The notes beneath the pieces are model-generated. The model saw nothing but the letters and a program-made list of their open reading frames with translations, made no database searches and was not told where the DNA came from. 64,000 nucleotides of DNA from Trichomonas vaginalis G3 (taxonomy: Eukaryota; Parabasalia; Trichomonadida; Trichomonadidae). Made by a program: the position numbers and the translations under genes. The DNA lies in contig NC_067203.1 in assembly GCF_026262505.1 (NCBI RefSeq), forward strand, positions 23,727,411 through 23,791,410, read 5' to 3'. Below are positions 29,558 to 37,639 of this stretch, in pieces (the stretch's first letter is position 1; every line of letters begins with the position of its first letter).

Positions 29558-30137
29558 ATGTACGCTGAGTTTGTTGGAACAGACCGTTGGGAAACTTGTT
29601 TGTTAGATGAGAAATATGAAATTCACTGTTGTGAGTCATTTGAATCAGAAACAAAAAGACAAAAAGAGTTTTAAGCGGATGGGAGCGAAATGAGGATATG
29701 CTAATATGAAGATGAGTGGAAAAAACTATTTTAAACATGTTGTCATTGCAACTCATTTTATACCGAACCCTAACAATTTACCTTTTGTAGACCATATAAA
29801 CCATATAAGAAACGACAATAGACTTGAAAACTTGCGTTGGGTCACTTGTTCTGAAAACAATAAGAACATAGGCAAATTTCGAGATATTGTATTCGAATTG
29901 TCGACGAACTAGAAGATGAAGCAATTGAAATTACAGACTATGGCGAGCATACGTTTGAGTTTTACTACTATAGCGAAGAACAAGACTCTTTCTACTTTTA
30001 TACGGCGTAAACTATAGGAATTACAAGTATGTTTTACTAAGGCGGGCTATGCTCATGTAAACGCTAGAGATACAGATGGAAAATACGTTCAAATACATCT
30101 TAACAAATTCAAGAAGCTATATGGCATACCATTTTAA
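29558..30137 (+). pseudogene. HNH endonuclease locus, broken
   Basis: Begins MYAEFVGTDRWETCLLDEKYEI after the usual promoter arrangement, then an HNH nuclease part at 29706-29912 with VDHINHIRNDNRLENLRWVT, the typical HNH core of homing-endonuclease-like proteins. A C-terminal module follows (EITDYGEHTFEFYYYSEEQ, NARDTDGKYVQIHLNKF). About three breaks. Such genes are common selfish passengers in large DNA viruses. The C-terminal module recurs alone in element A at 19535-19859. Confidence 0.65.
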
Positions 30138-30160
30138 AATATTTTTTTATTTTTATAGAA

Positions 30161-30880
30161 ATGCCCCCATATAGAATGGATAGAAAATCTGCTAGAATAA
30201 AAGCAGAGTTAGAAAGATATGGTTGGAAAGTTTCAAAGAAGTTTAAATATAGGAAGGGAAAGCCAATAAAAGTCTATGACAAATTGTCTGGTCTTCGCTA
30301 TGAGATGGATTTAGAAACCGCGCGCGCAAATTATCCAAACAGACTAGAGAGGTTAGAAGAAGAACGTCTTATGGACATGCCTTTCGATGTTAGTGAGCCT
30401 CAAGTTGAGGGACACGACGGCTTTGCCAGATTCTATTGGAAACATGACGAACAATTGCATCCTTTGAGACGGAAAAAAGGAAAGGGTGAAGATGCACATG
30501 CTCCCATGGAAAGAACAAGATATGCATATGAAAAGTATCGTGAAGTTAGAAGTCAAATTACATCTGGTCGAACCTTTACAGTAAACTTTGACGAAGGAAA
30601 GAACAAAGAAGGCTTCATGGGTGTACTTGCTGCCATTCAAGACGGAAATAAGAAAGGATACAATCTCAGACTAACCGTAACAGATTTGGACGGTCACATT
30701 TACTATGCAAATGGCAATGAACAAACAGCTGCAAAACTTCTTGACGCTTTCAAGACTACAAAGAGAGAACAAATGTTTGACTCCGACTCAGACATTTTGA
30801 ATGCAATTGAAGGAATTGCAAGTGTAAAGTTCGAATGGTACCAACCTAACCCTCAAGCAGTCAGACAACATGTTTGTTAG
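30161..30880 (+). CDS. Hypothetical Polinton protein, 239 aa
   Basis: Open frame starting after TTTTTTATTTTTATAGAAATG. Basic N-terminus (SARIKAELERYGWKVSKKFKYRKGKP), a helical middle, then an alpha/beta C-terminal part (TFTVNFDEGKNKEGFMGVLAAIQDG, RLTVTDLDGHIYYANGNEQT). No family recognised; no membrane or signal segment. The N-terminus could bind nucleic acid. Not seen in the visible part of element A. Confidence 0.55.
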   Translation: MPPYRMDRKSARIKAELERYGWKVSKKFKYRKGKPIKVYDKLSGLRYEMDLETARANYPNRLERLEEERLMDMPFDVSEPQVEGHDGFARFYWKHDEQLHPLRRKKGKGEDAHAPMERTRYAYEKYREVRSQITSGRTFTVNFDEGKNKEGFMGVLAAIQDGNKKGYNLRLTVTDLDGHIYYANGNEQTAAKLLDAFKTTKREQMFDSDSDILNAIEGIASVKFEWYQPNPQAVRQHVC

Positions 30881-30948
30881 ATGAGAAATATGAAATGGCA
30901 TACCATTTTAAAACGTTTTTTAAAACAGTATATTTTTACATATATTAA

Positions 30949-31809
30949 ATGTTTCAGGTTGAAAAACAAAGAACAAATGTAGCAGATACAAAACCGTTAG
31001 ACTATATCTTCACAAATGCCGGTAGGACTATTTCAGATGAAGAAATTTCATCCGGTGCTTACAGGTTTGACTTTCCAATTCGTTGGCTTCAAAGTCCTTC
31101 AGATGCAAAGGCAATAGGATTTAGAAGAGTTTTGTTTTCAAAAAGAACGAACGCTTTTATGTTCGCAGTATATTTTCATGGGCAGTATAGAGGTTCTGAT
31201 GGTCTAATAGACAAATTTGACGAAATGAGAATCTTTACAATTCGTTCAGACGAAAACCTTGAGAAGACTCTAAATGACTTTCAAACTCAAATAAACAAAT
31301 ACTACTGGGAATTTCAAGAAAAATACGACTCTTTACTAAACGGAACTTACTATCTGAAACTAGAATATGACAAGATGAACTCCACAGTTTCATTTCAAAG
31401 GATTGAAAATAACCCTCCAAGAGATACACAGTTTTTATTTTGGCAAGTAGACAAACGTTCTTGGGCACAATTTCTTCGGTTACTAAACCAGAACGAACCA
31501 TTACCACCTGACGGTCCGTTCTGGTTTATACGCCCACCAACAGATTTGACAGTTTATAGAAACGTGTTTGACCCTCAAAATGTCATGTGTCATGCAAGTT
31601 TCAGTTCAAGCAACAATAGTTTTCTTTGTATTGGTAAGGACTTTTATGACTTTGCTTCTAAATTCTATGAACCACCGAGTAACAGTTTCTCTGACTTTCA
31701 AGTTTGGTTCACAACAAATGGTGTGCAACATATTGTTCCATTGTACTACGACTTTTATCTCGAATTGTCTTTCATATATAACTACGGAGAAGTGCTGAAA
31801 AAGTATTGA
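30949..31809 (+). CDS. FPTDWIVN/GFRR-family protein, open copy
   Basis: 286 aa, uninterrupted. Blocks: YRFDFPIRWLQSPSDAKAIGFRRVLFS, DFQTQINKYYWEFQEKY, QVDKRSWAQFLRLLNQNEPLPP, NVMCHASFSSSNNSFLCIG and a C-terminal LELSFIYNYGEVL. Matches the broken copy at 24497-25350 and, more weakly, element A 15374-16231. Beta-rich and soluble. Position beside fibre or capsid genes suggests a structural component; this is inference. ATG follows TTTTTACATATATTAAATG. A palindrome-iteron site follows the stop. Confidence 0.6.
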   Translation: MFQVEKQRTNVADTKPLDYIFTNAGRTISDEEISSGAYRFDFPIRWLQSPSDAKAIGFRRVLFSKRTNAFMFAVYFHGQYRGSDGLIDKFDEMRIFTIRSDENLEKTLNDFQTQINKYYWEFQEKYDSLLNGTYYLKLEYDKMNSTVSFQRIENNPPRDTQFLFWQVDKRSWAQFLRLLNQNEPLPPDGPFWFIRPPTDLTVYRNVFDPQNVMCHASFSSSNNSFLCIGKDFYDFASKFYEPPSNSFSDFQVWFTTNGVQHIVPLYYDFYLELSFIYNYGEVLKKY

Positions 31810-31815
31810 AAAATA

Positions 31816-31872
31816 TATTTTAGGGTAGAAGGGTATATCTACCCCGTTTTCTACCCTCTTTTCTACCCTCGT
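31816..31872. promoter_or_regulatory. Palindrome-iteron site B2 (GGGTA type)
   Basis: AGGGTAGAAGGGTATATCTACCCC followed, after T-runs, by two CTACCC copies; core half-sites GGGTA/TACCC around a 4-bp centre. Only the half-site differs from element A sites. Confidence 0.55.
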
Positions 31873-31912
31873 AGAAAACACACAAAACTCTTGAATTTTG
31901 TATAAAAAAAGC

Positions 31913-31985
31913 AACCCGCGGAAAACAGCGGGTTGGTATATTCTTCACAAAATGCTTGTTTTTGAGGTCGAGCCATTTTTGGCTC
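31913..31985. other. Two small GC-rich hairpins between genes
   Basis: AACCCGC/GCGGGTT (31913-31919 with 31928-31934, 8-nt loop) and GAGCCA/TGGCTC (31970-31985, TTTT loop). They stand out in AT-rich spacer DNA before the gene at 32079. Could be a structured RNA or a terminator-like element. Confidence 0.4.
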
Positions 31986-32078
31986 CACCGTATTTTTAAA
32001 CCAAACTCGTTCATTTTGTGCTGAAATAAAATAAAGGTAGTCCCACCAAAAAATATTTTTTATTTTTATTGTAAGAAC

Positions 32079-32957
32079 ATGTTTGCAACAACAGCACCAA
32101 ACTCGTTAGTCATGAACCCAACTTCAATGTTAGTAGAAATGAAAAGCTTCATTCCTTCTTCATATACTTTCGAAACAGAAATCCAGAAGATAAAGCAAGA
32201 ACTTCTCCAAGGAGATTTAGACTGTAGTGCAAAAGATGAAACAAATGAACAGTATCTTTATGAAATGCAAGATATTATAGACCATCTACCTAAACTTCCT
32301 GAAATACAACAACAAAAACTCACTATTCCAGAATTCGATGAAATTGAAGTCAGACTGACTGACTCAGTAGAAATAAAGAAGTTCATACGAAAGGTAAACT
32401 ATGAGTTTCTTGGATTTCATTGCAACCACAAAGTCATTGACATATATAAATCTGAAGAGTTTAAGACCTACGACAACTTTGTTTCGTTAGTTGCTGAGTG
32501 TGTCTTGCAGATAAGAGATAAAGATAGAAGAGGTAAGGTATGGAACCAACAGATAAAACCAGCAACCTTTGAGTTAAAGAAAACCATCTACGCCTTAGTC
32601 ATACTAGCAGGACAAATTTCAGAATATAACGCAAAAATGAACTCACAATGTTCTAAATGTAAAGCAGCAATGAGGAAATATAACTACTCCGTCAAAGAGA
32701 TAGAAAGAATGAGAAAAGACCATACTGACTTAAAGAAAGAAGTAGAGAAACCAGCAGAAGATAAAATGGACATGTTGACATTTCTGAACAAAAACTATCC
32801 AACTGCTAACGATTTCCTTCTTTCAGATGTCAAGAAGAAATATAAAGAAACCTTCGGCATAGTTAAAATTTTTGATATCCTTCGTGAAGAAATAGAAGCT
32901 ACAAAACTGTTTAAAGTCATGAACCATCACAACATATACCATGTAAAACGCTTATAA
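32079..32957 (+). CDS. Conserved Polinton protein, CxxC-containing, 292 aa
   Basis: Close homologue of 7874-8815 in element A: shares TAPNSLVMNPTSMLVEMKSF, IDHLPKLPEIQQQKLTIPEF, the CSKCKAAMRKYNYS motif and LLSDVKKKYKETFG. One short internal stretch found in A is absent. Bracketed by palindrome-iteron sites (31816 before, 32962 after, in inverted orientation) as in A. Function unknown. Confidence 0.65.
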   Translation: MFATTAPNSLVMNPTSMLVEMKSFIPSSYTFETEIQKIKQELLQGDLDCSAKDETNEQYLYEMQDIIDHLPKLPEIQQQKLTIPEFDEIEVRLTDSVEIKKFIRKVNYEFLGFHCNHKVIDIYKSEEFKTYDNFVSLVAECVLQIRDKDRRGKVWNQQIKPATFELKKTIYALVILAGQISEYNAKMNSQCSKCKAAMRKYNYSVKEIERMRKDHTDLKKEVEKPAEDKMDMLTFLNKNYPTANDFLLSDVKKKYKETFGIVKIFDILREEIEATKLFKVMNHHNIYHVKRL

Positions 32958-32961
32958 AATA

Positions 32962-33023
32962 ACTGGGGTAGAAAAGAGGGTAGAAAACGGGGTAGATATA
33001 CCCTTCTACCCTAAAATATATTT
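32962..33023. promoter_or_regulatory. Palindrome-iteron site B3 (inverted)
   Basis: GGGGTAGAAAAGAGGGTAGAAAACG repeats followed by GGGTAGATATACCC and CTTCTACCCT, beginning right after the stop codon. Mirror orientation of the site at 31816. Confidence 0.55.
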
Positions 33024-33091
33024 TTATTGAATTCTGTATAAAATTCTGAGTAAAATGACATATGGAACACATACTTTTTCAGTAAGGACAT

Positions 33092-33152
33092 ATGGGGTAG
33101 AAATGAGGGTAGAAAACGGGGTAGATATACCCTTCTACCCTAAAATATATTT
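33092..33152. promoter_or_regulatory. Palindrome-iteron site B4 (inverted)
   Basis: A second, almost identical copy of the preceding site 130 bp downstream, including the AAAATATATTTTT flank, so the site was duplicated in tandem. Confidence 0.55.
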
Positions 33153-33416
33153 TTGTCTGATTTACGCTCATTACGAAGAAGTCTTGACAAAACATTTACG
33201 AAGAAGTATATTTCCTGTGTTGTTGTCAAAATGTCATGTTGTCACACTTTTTCAGAGAAGTTCATTTAACCGAGTGACCTGGTCGCCTAAAATATATTTT
33301 ATTGAATTCTGAGTAAAATGACCAAATTTCATGATATAACTGTATCTTTTATACAAAATAAAATTAAAGTTAGTTTTTTTAAAATATTTTTTTTATTTTG
33401 TATGTAAGAACAGGAA

Positions 33417-34031
33417 ATGACAAACACTGAGTTTGAAACAGTTAAAAAGATAGACAATAACACCAAAGTGGTTAGAATAGGGGATTTAAACGTAAGATAC
33501 TCAAAGAAATACAACAAATATTCTTTGTCAGACATTTTAACACTATCTGAAAAGAAAACATCCCACGACTGGGTTAGAAATGCTTCTACTCAGAAAATTT
33601 TGACAAGAAATCCTGAGCTTATGATATCGGTAAGATTCTATGGAACAAGAACATATCTCATCGACAAAAGTCTTATACCAATAGTTTTGTTCTGGATTGA
33701 CCCAGTTGTTGGATATAATTTCATAACATATGGTTCATTCGATACTGAACGTTGCAGTGAAGGCTTACTTTATATCGTTCAGAAACCGAAGGACTTCAAT
33801 ACAAAGAGATATAAGATAGGAAGAACATTTAATATAACTCAAAGATATGACTCTACAGTCAATAGAGTTAAGGTTGCGTTTGTTAACGATATGAGAGCTG
33901 CTGAAACAGAACTACTTGAAAAGTTTGAGAAAATGTATGGTGCTCCCATAAAAGGTAAAGAAACGTTTGAAGTAGATGAGATAGATAAAGCTATAAAATT
34001 ATTTGACGAAGTTGCTGAAAAATACATGTAA
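33417..34031 (+). CDS. KilA-N plus GIY-YIG (T5orf172-like) protein
   Basis: 204 aa, open. N-terminal KilA-N-like domain (residues about 15-95): NVRYSKKYNKYSLSDI, DWVRNASTQKIL, GTRTYLIDKSLIPIVLFWIDP. C-terminal GIY-YIG/T5orf172-like part (residues about 108-204): GLLYIVQKPKD, YKIGRTFNITQRYDS, MRAAETELLEKFEKMYGAP, GKETFEVDEIDKA. The combination is known in large DNA viruses and phages and suggests a DNA-binding nuclease-like or regulatory protein. Starts after a T-rich leader ending TTTTGTATGTAAGAACAGGAAATG, shared with the other KilA-N genes. Nearly identical to the element A locus at 7064. Confidence 0.8.
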   Translation: MTNTEFETVKKIDNNTKVVRIGDLNVRYSKKYNKYSLSDILTLSEKKTSHDWVRNASTQKILTRNPELMISVRFYGTRTYLIDKSLIPIVLFWIDPVVGYNFITYGSFDTERCSEGLLYIVQKPKDFNTKRYKIGRTFNITQRYDSTVNRVKVAFVNDMRAAETELLEKFEKMYGAPIKGKETFEVDEIDKAIKLFDEVAEKYM

Positions 34032-34117
34032 AGCGTTTATTTTTGGTCTTTTGTGAAAGATAGAAAATAACGCTAATTTTATTTTTTTTATTTTTTATTT
34101 TGTATGTAAGAACAGAA

Positions 34118-34957
34118 ATGTCAACAACAGAGAACACAACAACTGCTATCGTTCATGAAGCTATAAATGAAGAATATGAGTACATACAGTATAACAAACA
34201 GTTACGTCTCATTCGTTCGGTCAAAGATGACATGTACCAAATGCAAAGTATTTTGACAGCATGTTTTGCTCCAGATACTAAGCTTCCTAAAGACTGGTTT
34301 AGGAACCAAAGCACTATTGAACTATTAAATGAAGCACAGCGAGACATACTTTTTTCTGAAAATCGTGAAGAACAGCGAGTGGGAGAAAAACCCCAGTCGC
34401 CAAAACTCTATGAAAATCGTGAAAAATTGCCAAACGGTTTGAGAGGATATTATGTACATAGACTTCTCGTAAATAATGTGGCACAATGGGCTTCAGCTCG
34501 CTATTCATGGTATGTTTGTAAACTTCTTGACGAAATTCATAGACAAGAACGTGAAGAGATGGAAAACAAGCTTGAAGCAAAAGACAAAAACATACAGAAA
34601 AGAATACCACGTTCGGTACCAAAAGGAAAGGAAAAGAACTATAAGTATATGATTTACACTGAAGAGATGGAAAATGAAGAAGACAGAGATATGGTTATGT
34701 TGCATTTAGTCAGAAGAAACAACAAAAGCTTTTACGACCTTGCTAAGATTTACAAATCTGACAGAAATTGGTTCTATCGCGAAAACTTACCGATTTCAAT
34801 GACACCAAATGAAGATGTTAAACAGATAGTTCAAGATACGTTACCTCAAACACACTATGATATGAAAGGTTGTACAATACTTACCTTCAAAGAAGATTTG
34901 CCGCTACTGAAGGAAAAAATAACAGAGTATTTTGACAACTTCAAACAAGCAGAGTAA
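34118..34957 (+). CDS. KilA-N (MSV199-like) plus DUF3627-like protein
   Basis: 279 aa from the ATG at 34118, which follows the shared leader TTTTGTATGTAAGAACAGAAATG. Blocks: GYYVHRLLVNNVAQWASARYSWYV (MSV199/KilA-N core), coiled coil REEMENKLEAKDKNIQ, basic linker, and DUF3627-like C-terminus (VMLHLVRRNNKSFYDLAKIYKSD, NWFYRENLPISMTPNE). Close homologue of 9677-10504 in element A; the N-terminal domain differs more than the rest, as expected if it carries DNA specificity. Probably a DNA-binding regulator. Confidence 0.82.
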   Translation: MSTTENTTTAIVHEAINEEYEYIQYNKQLRLIRSVKDDMYQMQSILTACFAPDTKLPKDWFRNQSTIELLNEAQRDILFSENREEQRVGEKPQSPKLYENREKLPNGLRGYYVHRLLVNNVAQWASARYSWYVCKLLDEIHRQEREEMENKLEAKDKNIQKRIPRSVPKGKEKNYKYMIYTEEMENEEDRDMVMLHLVRRNNKSFYDLAKIYKSDRNWFYRENLPISMTPNEDVKQIVQDTLPQTHYDMKGCTILTFKEDLPLLKEKITEYFDNFKQAE

Positions 34958-35069
34958 ATGAACCATTTATTTTTCAAGCTTGACTTTTACATTCTGCCTG
35001 AGGAAGTCTTTAACAAGCTCGTTAATTTCAATTAGATAAATTGCTTCGTCTAAGGGTCAAGCTCCATAC

Positions 35070-35675
35070 TGAGTCAGTACAATATTGTACTTTTTCAAGA
35101 CAATGTTGTATAAATTCAGTACAATATTGTACTTTTTCAAGACAATGTTGTATAAATTCAGTACAATATTGTACTTTTTCAGAACAATGTTGTATAAATT
35201 CAGTACAATGTCTCTCAAATTTGAGTACAGCTGTACTTTTTCAGAACAAGTCTTGAACTTTTTCAGAACAATGTTGTACTTTTTCAGAACAATATTGTAC
35301 TTTTTCAAGACAATATTGTACTTTTTCAAGACAATATTGTACTTTTTCAAGACAATATTGTACTTTTTCAAGACAATATTGTACTTTTTCAAGACAATGT
35401 TGTATAAATTCAGTACAATATTGTACTTTTTCAAGACAATGTTGTATAAATTCAGTACAATATTGTACTTTTTCAGAACAATGTTGTATAAATTCAGTAC
35501 AATGTCTCTCAAATTTGAGTACAGCTGTACTTTTTCAGAACAAGTCTTGAACTTTTTCAGAACAATGTTGTACTTTTTCAGAACAATGTTGTACTTTTTC
35601 AGAACAATGTTGTACTTTTTCAAGACAATATTGTACTTATTCAGTACAATATTATATTGTTTCAGAACAAAGACG
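35070..35675. repeat. Palindromic satellite of element B (21-bp units, core ACAATATTGT)
   Basis: About 28 units of mostly 21 bp with linker TTTTTCAAGA or TTTTTCAGA and a palindromic core TACAATATTGTA or ACAATGTTGT. A 250-bp block containing CTCAAATTTGAG is present twice. Because 21 is a multiple of three and the units lack stops, both strands are open (heptads of the YNIVLKK type on the minus strand), but I read this as noncoding. It parallels the satellite at 9100-9310 in element A. Confidence 0.75.
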
Positions 35676-35785
35676 GTTAAGACACAAACGAATGTCCGAC
35701 GTTCCTCTTCCTGAATGTCTTCCAAAGCCAGAAGAACCGACAACCCCAGCACCACAACAGACTAAGACTCAAACACTTACATTTT

Positions 35786-36661
35786 TCAAGCTTGACTTTT
35801 TACAATTTGAACTTTGTTTGCGTAGATATGAATTCTGAAAGAAGTATGAGGGTCTTGTATGACTTTGTACTTCTCCCATAGTTCATGTCTGTCAAACTTA
35901 CCTGCCATGGACTCTTTCATAAGTTCCATGAAATCGTCTTCGGACAATCCAGGGAAAAGTATGATATCAGTAAGTATTCTTTTAACATCCTTACTTAAAC
36001 TCTTTGCTGTCTGTACACAAATGACAACAGAGATGTTAAAGTGTCTGAGCTTCTTAAGAATTCGACACATGTCTTGTTCTCTATTCTTTAACAAAGGATG
36101 AGAAGCAAAGTCATCTAAAATAAGAAGACATCTGTGAGGGTAAGTCTTCCAATCGTAAGATTGCAATTTCTTCGAAATGTATTCTATCTCTTTCTGTTTG
36201 TTTCTGAAGTGTTTCTTCTCTAATATTCTCTGCATTTCCTCATTTGGGTCTTTAAACTTCGAATTGACATACTCATTTATAGCATTGTACTTCAAAACTC
36301 TTCTTTGGTACTTCTTTATCCAATCTAACAACTCAGAGTCTTTTATACATACTAACTTAGACTTCTTTATAATATCTTTGAACGAATTGACGGTTTGGTC
36401 AAATTGACCAGAAGTACTACAAATAACAACTAACTCATAGAATGGGTTCTTCTCATCTAGTTCTTGTTGTTGTGCAGCCATTTTAAGATAAGTGAAAGTC
36501 TTACCCGACCCAGGCGGTGCAATTAGACCTGTTATACCATTCTGAGCAAATAAGAACTTGTCATGTATGGGTTTTATCTGAGCATTTTCTAACTTCCTCT
36601 TGTTCTTGTTTAAAACATTCTCAAATTTCTTGTCAATGTCAGCAAACTTTTTTTCTAACAT
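35786..36661 (-). CDS. A32/FtsK-type packaging ATPase
   Basis: 291 aa from the ATG at 36661, which follows TTTTTCTAAAAATATG; upstream in-frame codons are not needed. Walker A LIAPPGSGKTFTYLK (about residues 48-62), a sensor-like LVVICSTSGQFDQT, Walker B CLLILDDFASHP (about residues 172-183), and the helix MCRILKKLRHFNISVVICVQ that follows in this family. It would power DNA packaging into capsids. Uninterrupted. Divergent from the gene at 36698 (36-bp gap), and at its 3' end close to the satellite array. Confidence 0.87.
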   Translation of the reverse strand: MLEKKFADIDKKFENVLNKNKRKLENAQIKPIHDKFLFAQNGITGLIAPPGSGKTFTYLKMAAQQQELDEKNPFYELVVICSTSGQFDQTVNSFKDIIKKSKLVCIKDSELLDWIKKYQRRVLKYNAINEYVNSKFKDPNEEMQRILEKKHFRNKQKEIEYISKKLQSYDWKTYPHRCLLILDDFASHPLLKNREQDMCRILKKLRHFNISVVICVQTAKSLSKDVKRILTDIILFPGLSEDDFMELMKESMAGKFDRHELWEKYKVIQDPHTSFRIHIYANKVQIVKSQA

Positions 36662-36697
36662 ATTTTTAGAAAAATTAAAATTTTTATCTTTTTGAAA

Positions 36698-37152
36698 ATG
36701 TCTAGCGATTTCGCTATCTATATTCGAGACAAACTTTTCGACAGCAAAACATCTGTCGACCATAAAATCTTACATAGTGTAAACAAGAAAGGTGAATTTG
36801 TTCTAAAGTTCTGTTTCTGGGAATATGACAAGAACCATAAAACATTACAAAGAGCAGTCTTAAAATTTGTCAATGACAGACTTGTTGACAGAGATGACGC
36901 CGATTGGAAAGATGAAGTCCAACAAAAGTTCTTAGAATGCAAAGAAGACACATGCGCTGTTCTTGAAGATGAAATAGAAAACAGAATAGATGAGCTATTA
37001 AAGGACAAAGAACTTTTACATAAATATGGTTCGCCAAATTTGACATAACTCCACCAGAAAAGAAGAAGAAGAGAGAAAAGAAAGAAAAGAAAGTAGAAAA
37101 GAAAGTAGAAGAGAAGAAAGAACCTGAACCAGTTCCAGAGAAAGAAATTTGA
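36698..37152 (+). pseudogene. Small acidic protein with lysine-rich tail, broken
   Basis: Starts MSSDFAIYIRDKLFDSKTSVDHK; the open part is about 116 aa (CFWEYDKNHKTLQRAVLKFVND, ENRIDELLKDKELLHKY). A lysine/glutamate-rich tail (PPEKKKKREKKEKK...) follows in a different frame. One break. Unknown function; divergent from the ATPase gene. Confidence 0.45.
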
Positions 37153-37175
37153 CATGTAAAAATAAAATTTTATTT

Positions 37176-37595
37176 TTAGAACATTTCTGGGTCAATGTCA
37201 ATGTTCTCTTCCTCTTTAGGAGCAAACACTGGCTTAGACTCTAAAATCTTTTTACCCAATTTACCTTGAACTTCAACTATCTTAGACTCATAATATTCAT
37301 AGTCGTCTGCTTTCTTTGGTTCATAAGGTATAACAAGTTTGTATGCTTTGCCTTCTTTAAGGTTTGAGAACCTTCTGTCAAAATTTTCTTTGACTGCTAA
37401 CAAACCTTCTATGTCTAAGTCTTCAAATTTCGCACCATTTTTAGTCACAATAGCAAACTTAACTGGTTCGATGTTCCAAACTTTGTCAAATGTAGACTTT
37501 TCAAAATGGTAGAAGTAAACATTCAAATAAGCGAATGGGTCTAGTTCTTCTTTAACTCCTGACATGTACTTGTTTACTGAGATGAATTTCGTCAT
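37176..37595 (-). CDS. Hypothetical Polinton protein, 139 aa
   Basis: Open. Contains FAYLNVYFYHFEKSTFDKVW, VKFAIVTKNGAKFEDLDIEGL and an acidic C-terminus (PKEEENIDIDPEMF). ATG at 37595 follows ATTTTTTTATCCGATAGAAAAGATG. Located between ATPase and helicase on the helicase strand. Not recognised; a small replication accessory protein is possible by position only. Confidence 0.5.
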   Translation of the reverse strand: MTKFISVNKYMSGVKEELDPFAYLNVYFYHFEKSTFDKVWNIEPVKFAIVTKNGAKFEDLDIEGLLAVKENFDRRFSNLKEGKAYKLVIPYEPKKADDYEYYESKIVEVQGKLGKKILESKPVFAPKEEENIDIDPEMF

Positions 37596-37639
37596 CTTTT
37601 CTATCGGATAAAAAAATATTTTTTTTTAAAATTTACTCA

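Noticed and set aside
35057-35755. 232-codon minus-strand and 209-codon plus-strand frames in the satellite
   Set aside because: Both exist only because the 21-bp unit has no stops; the palindromic cores and the parallel noncoding array in element A favour a DNA site array.
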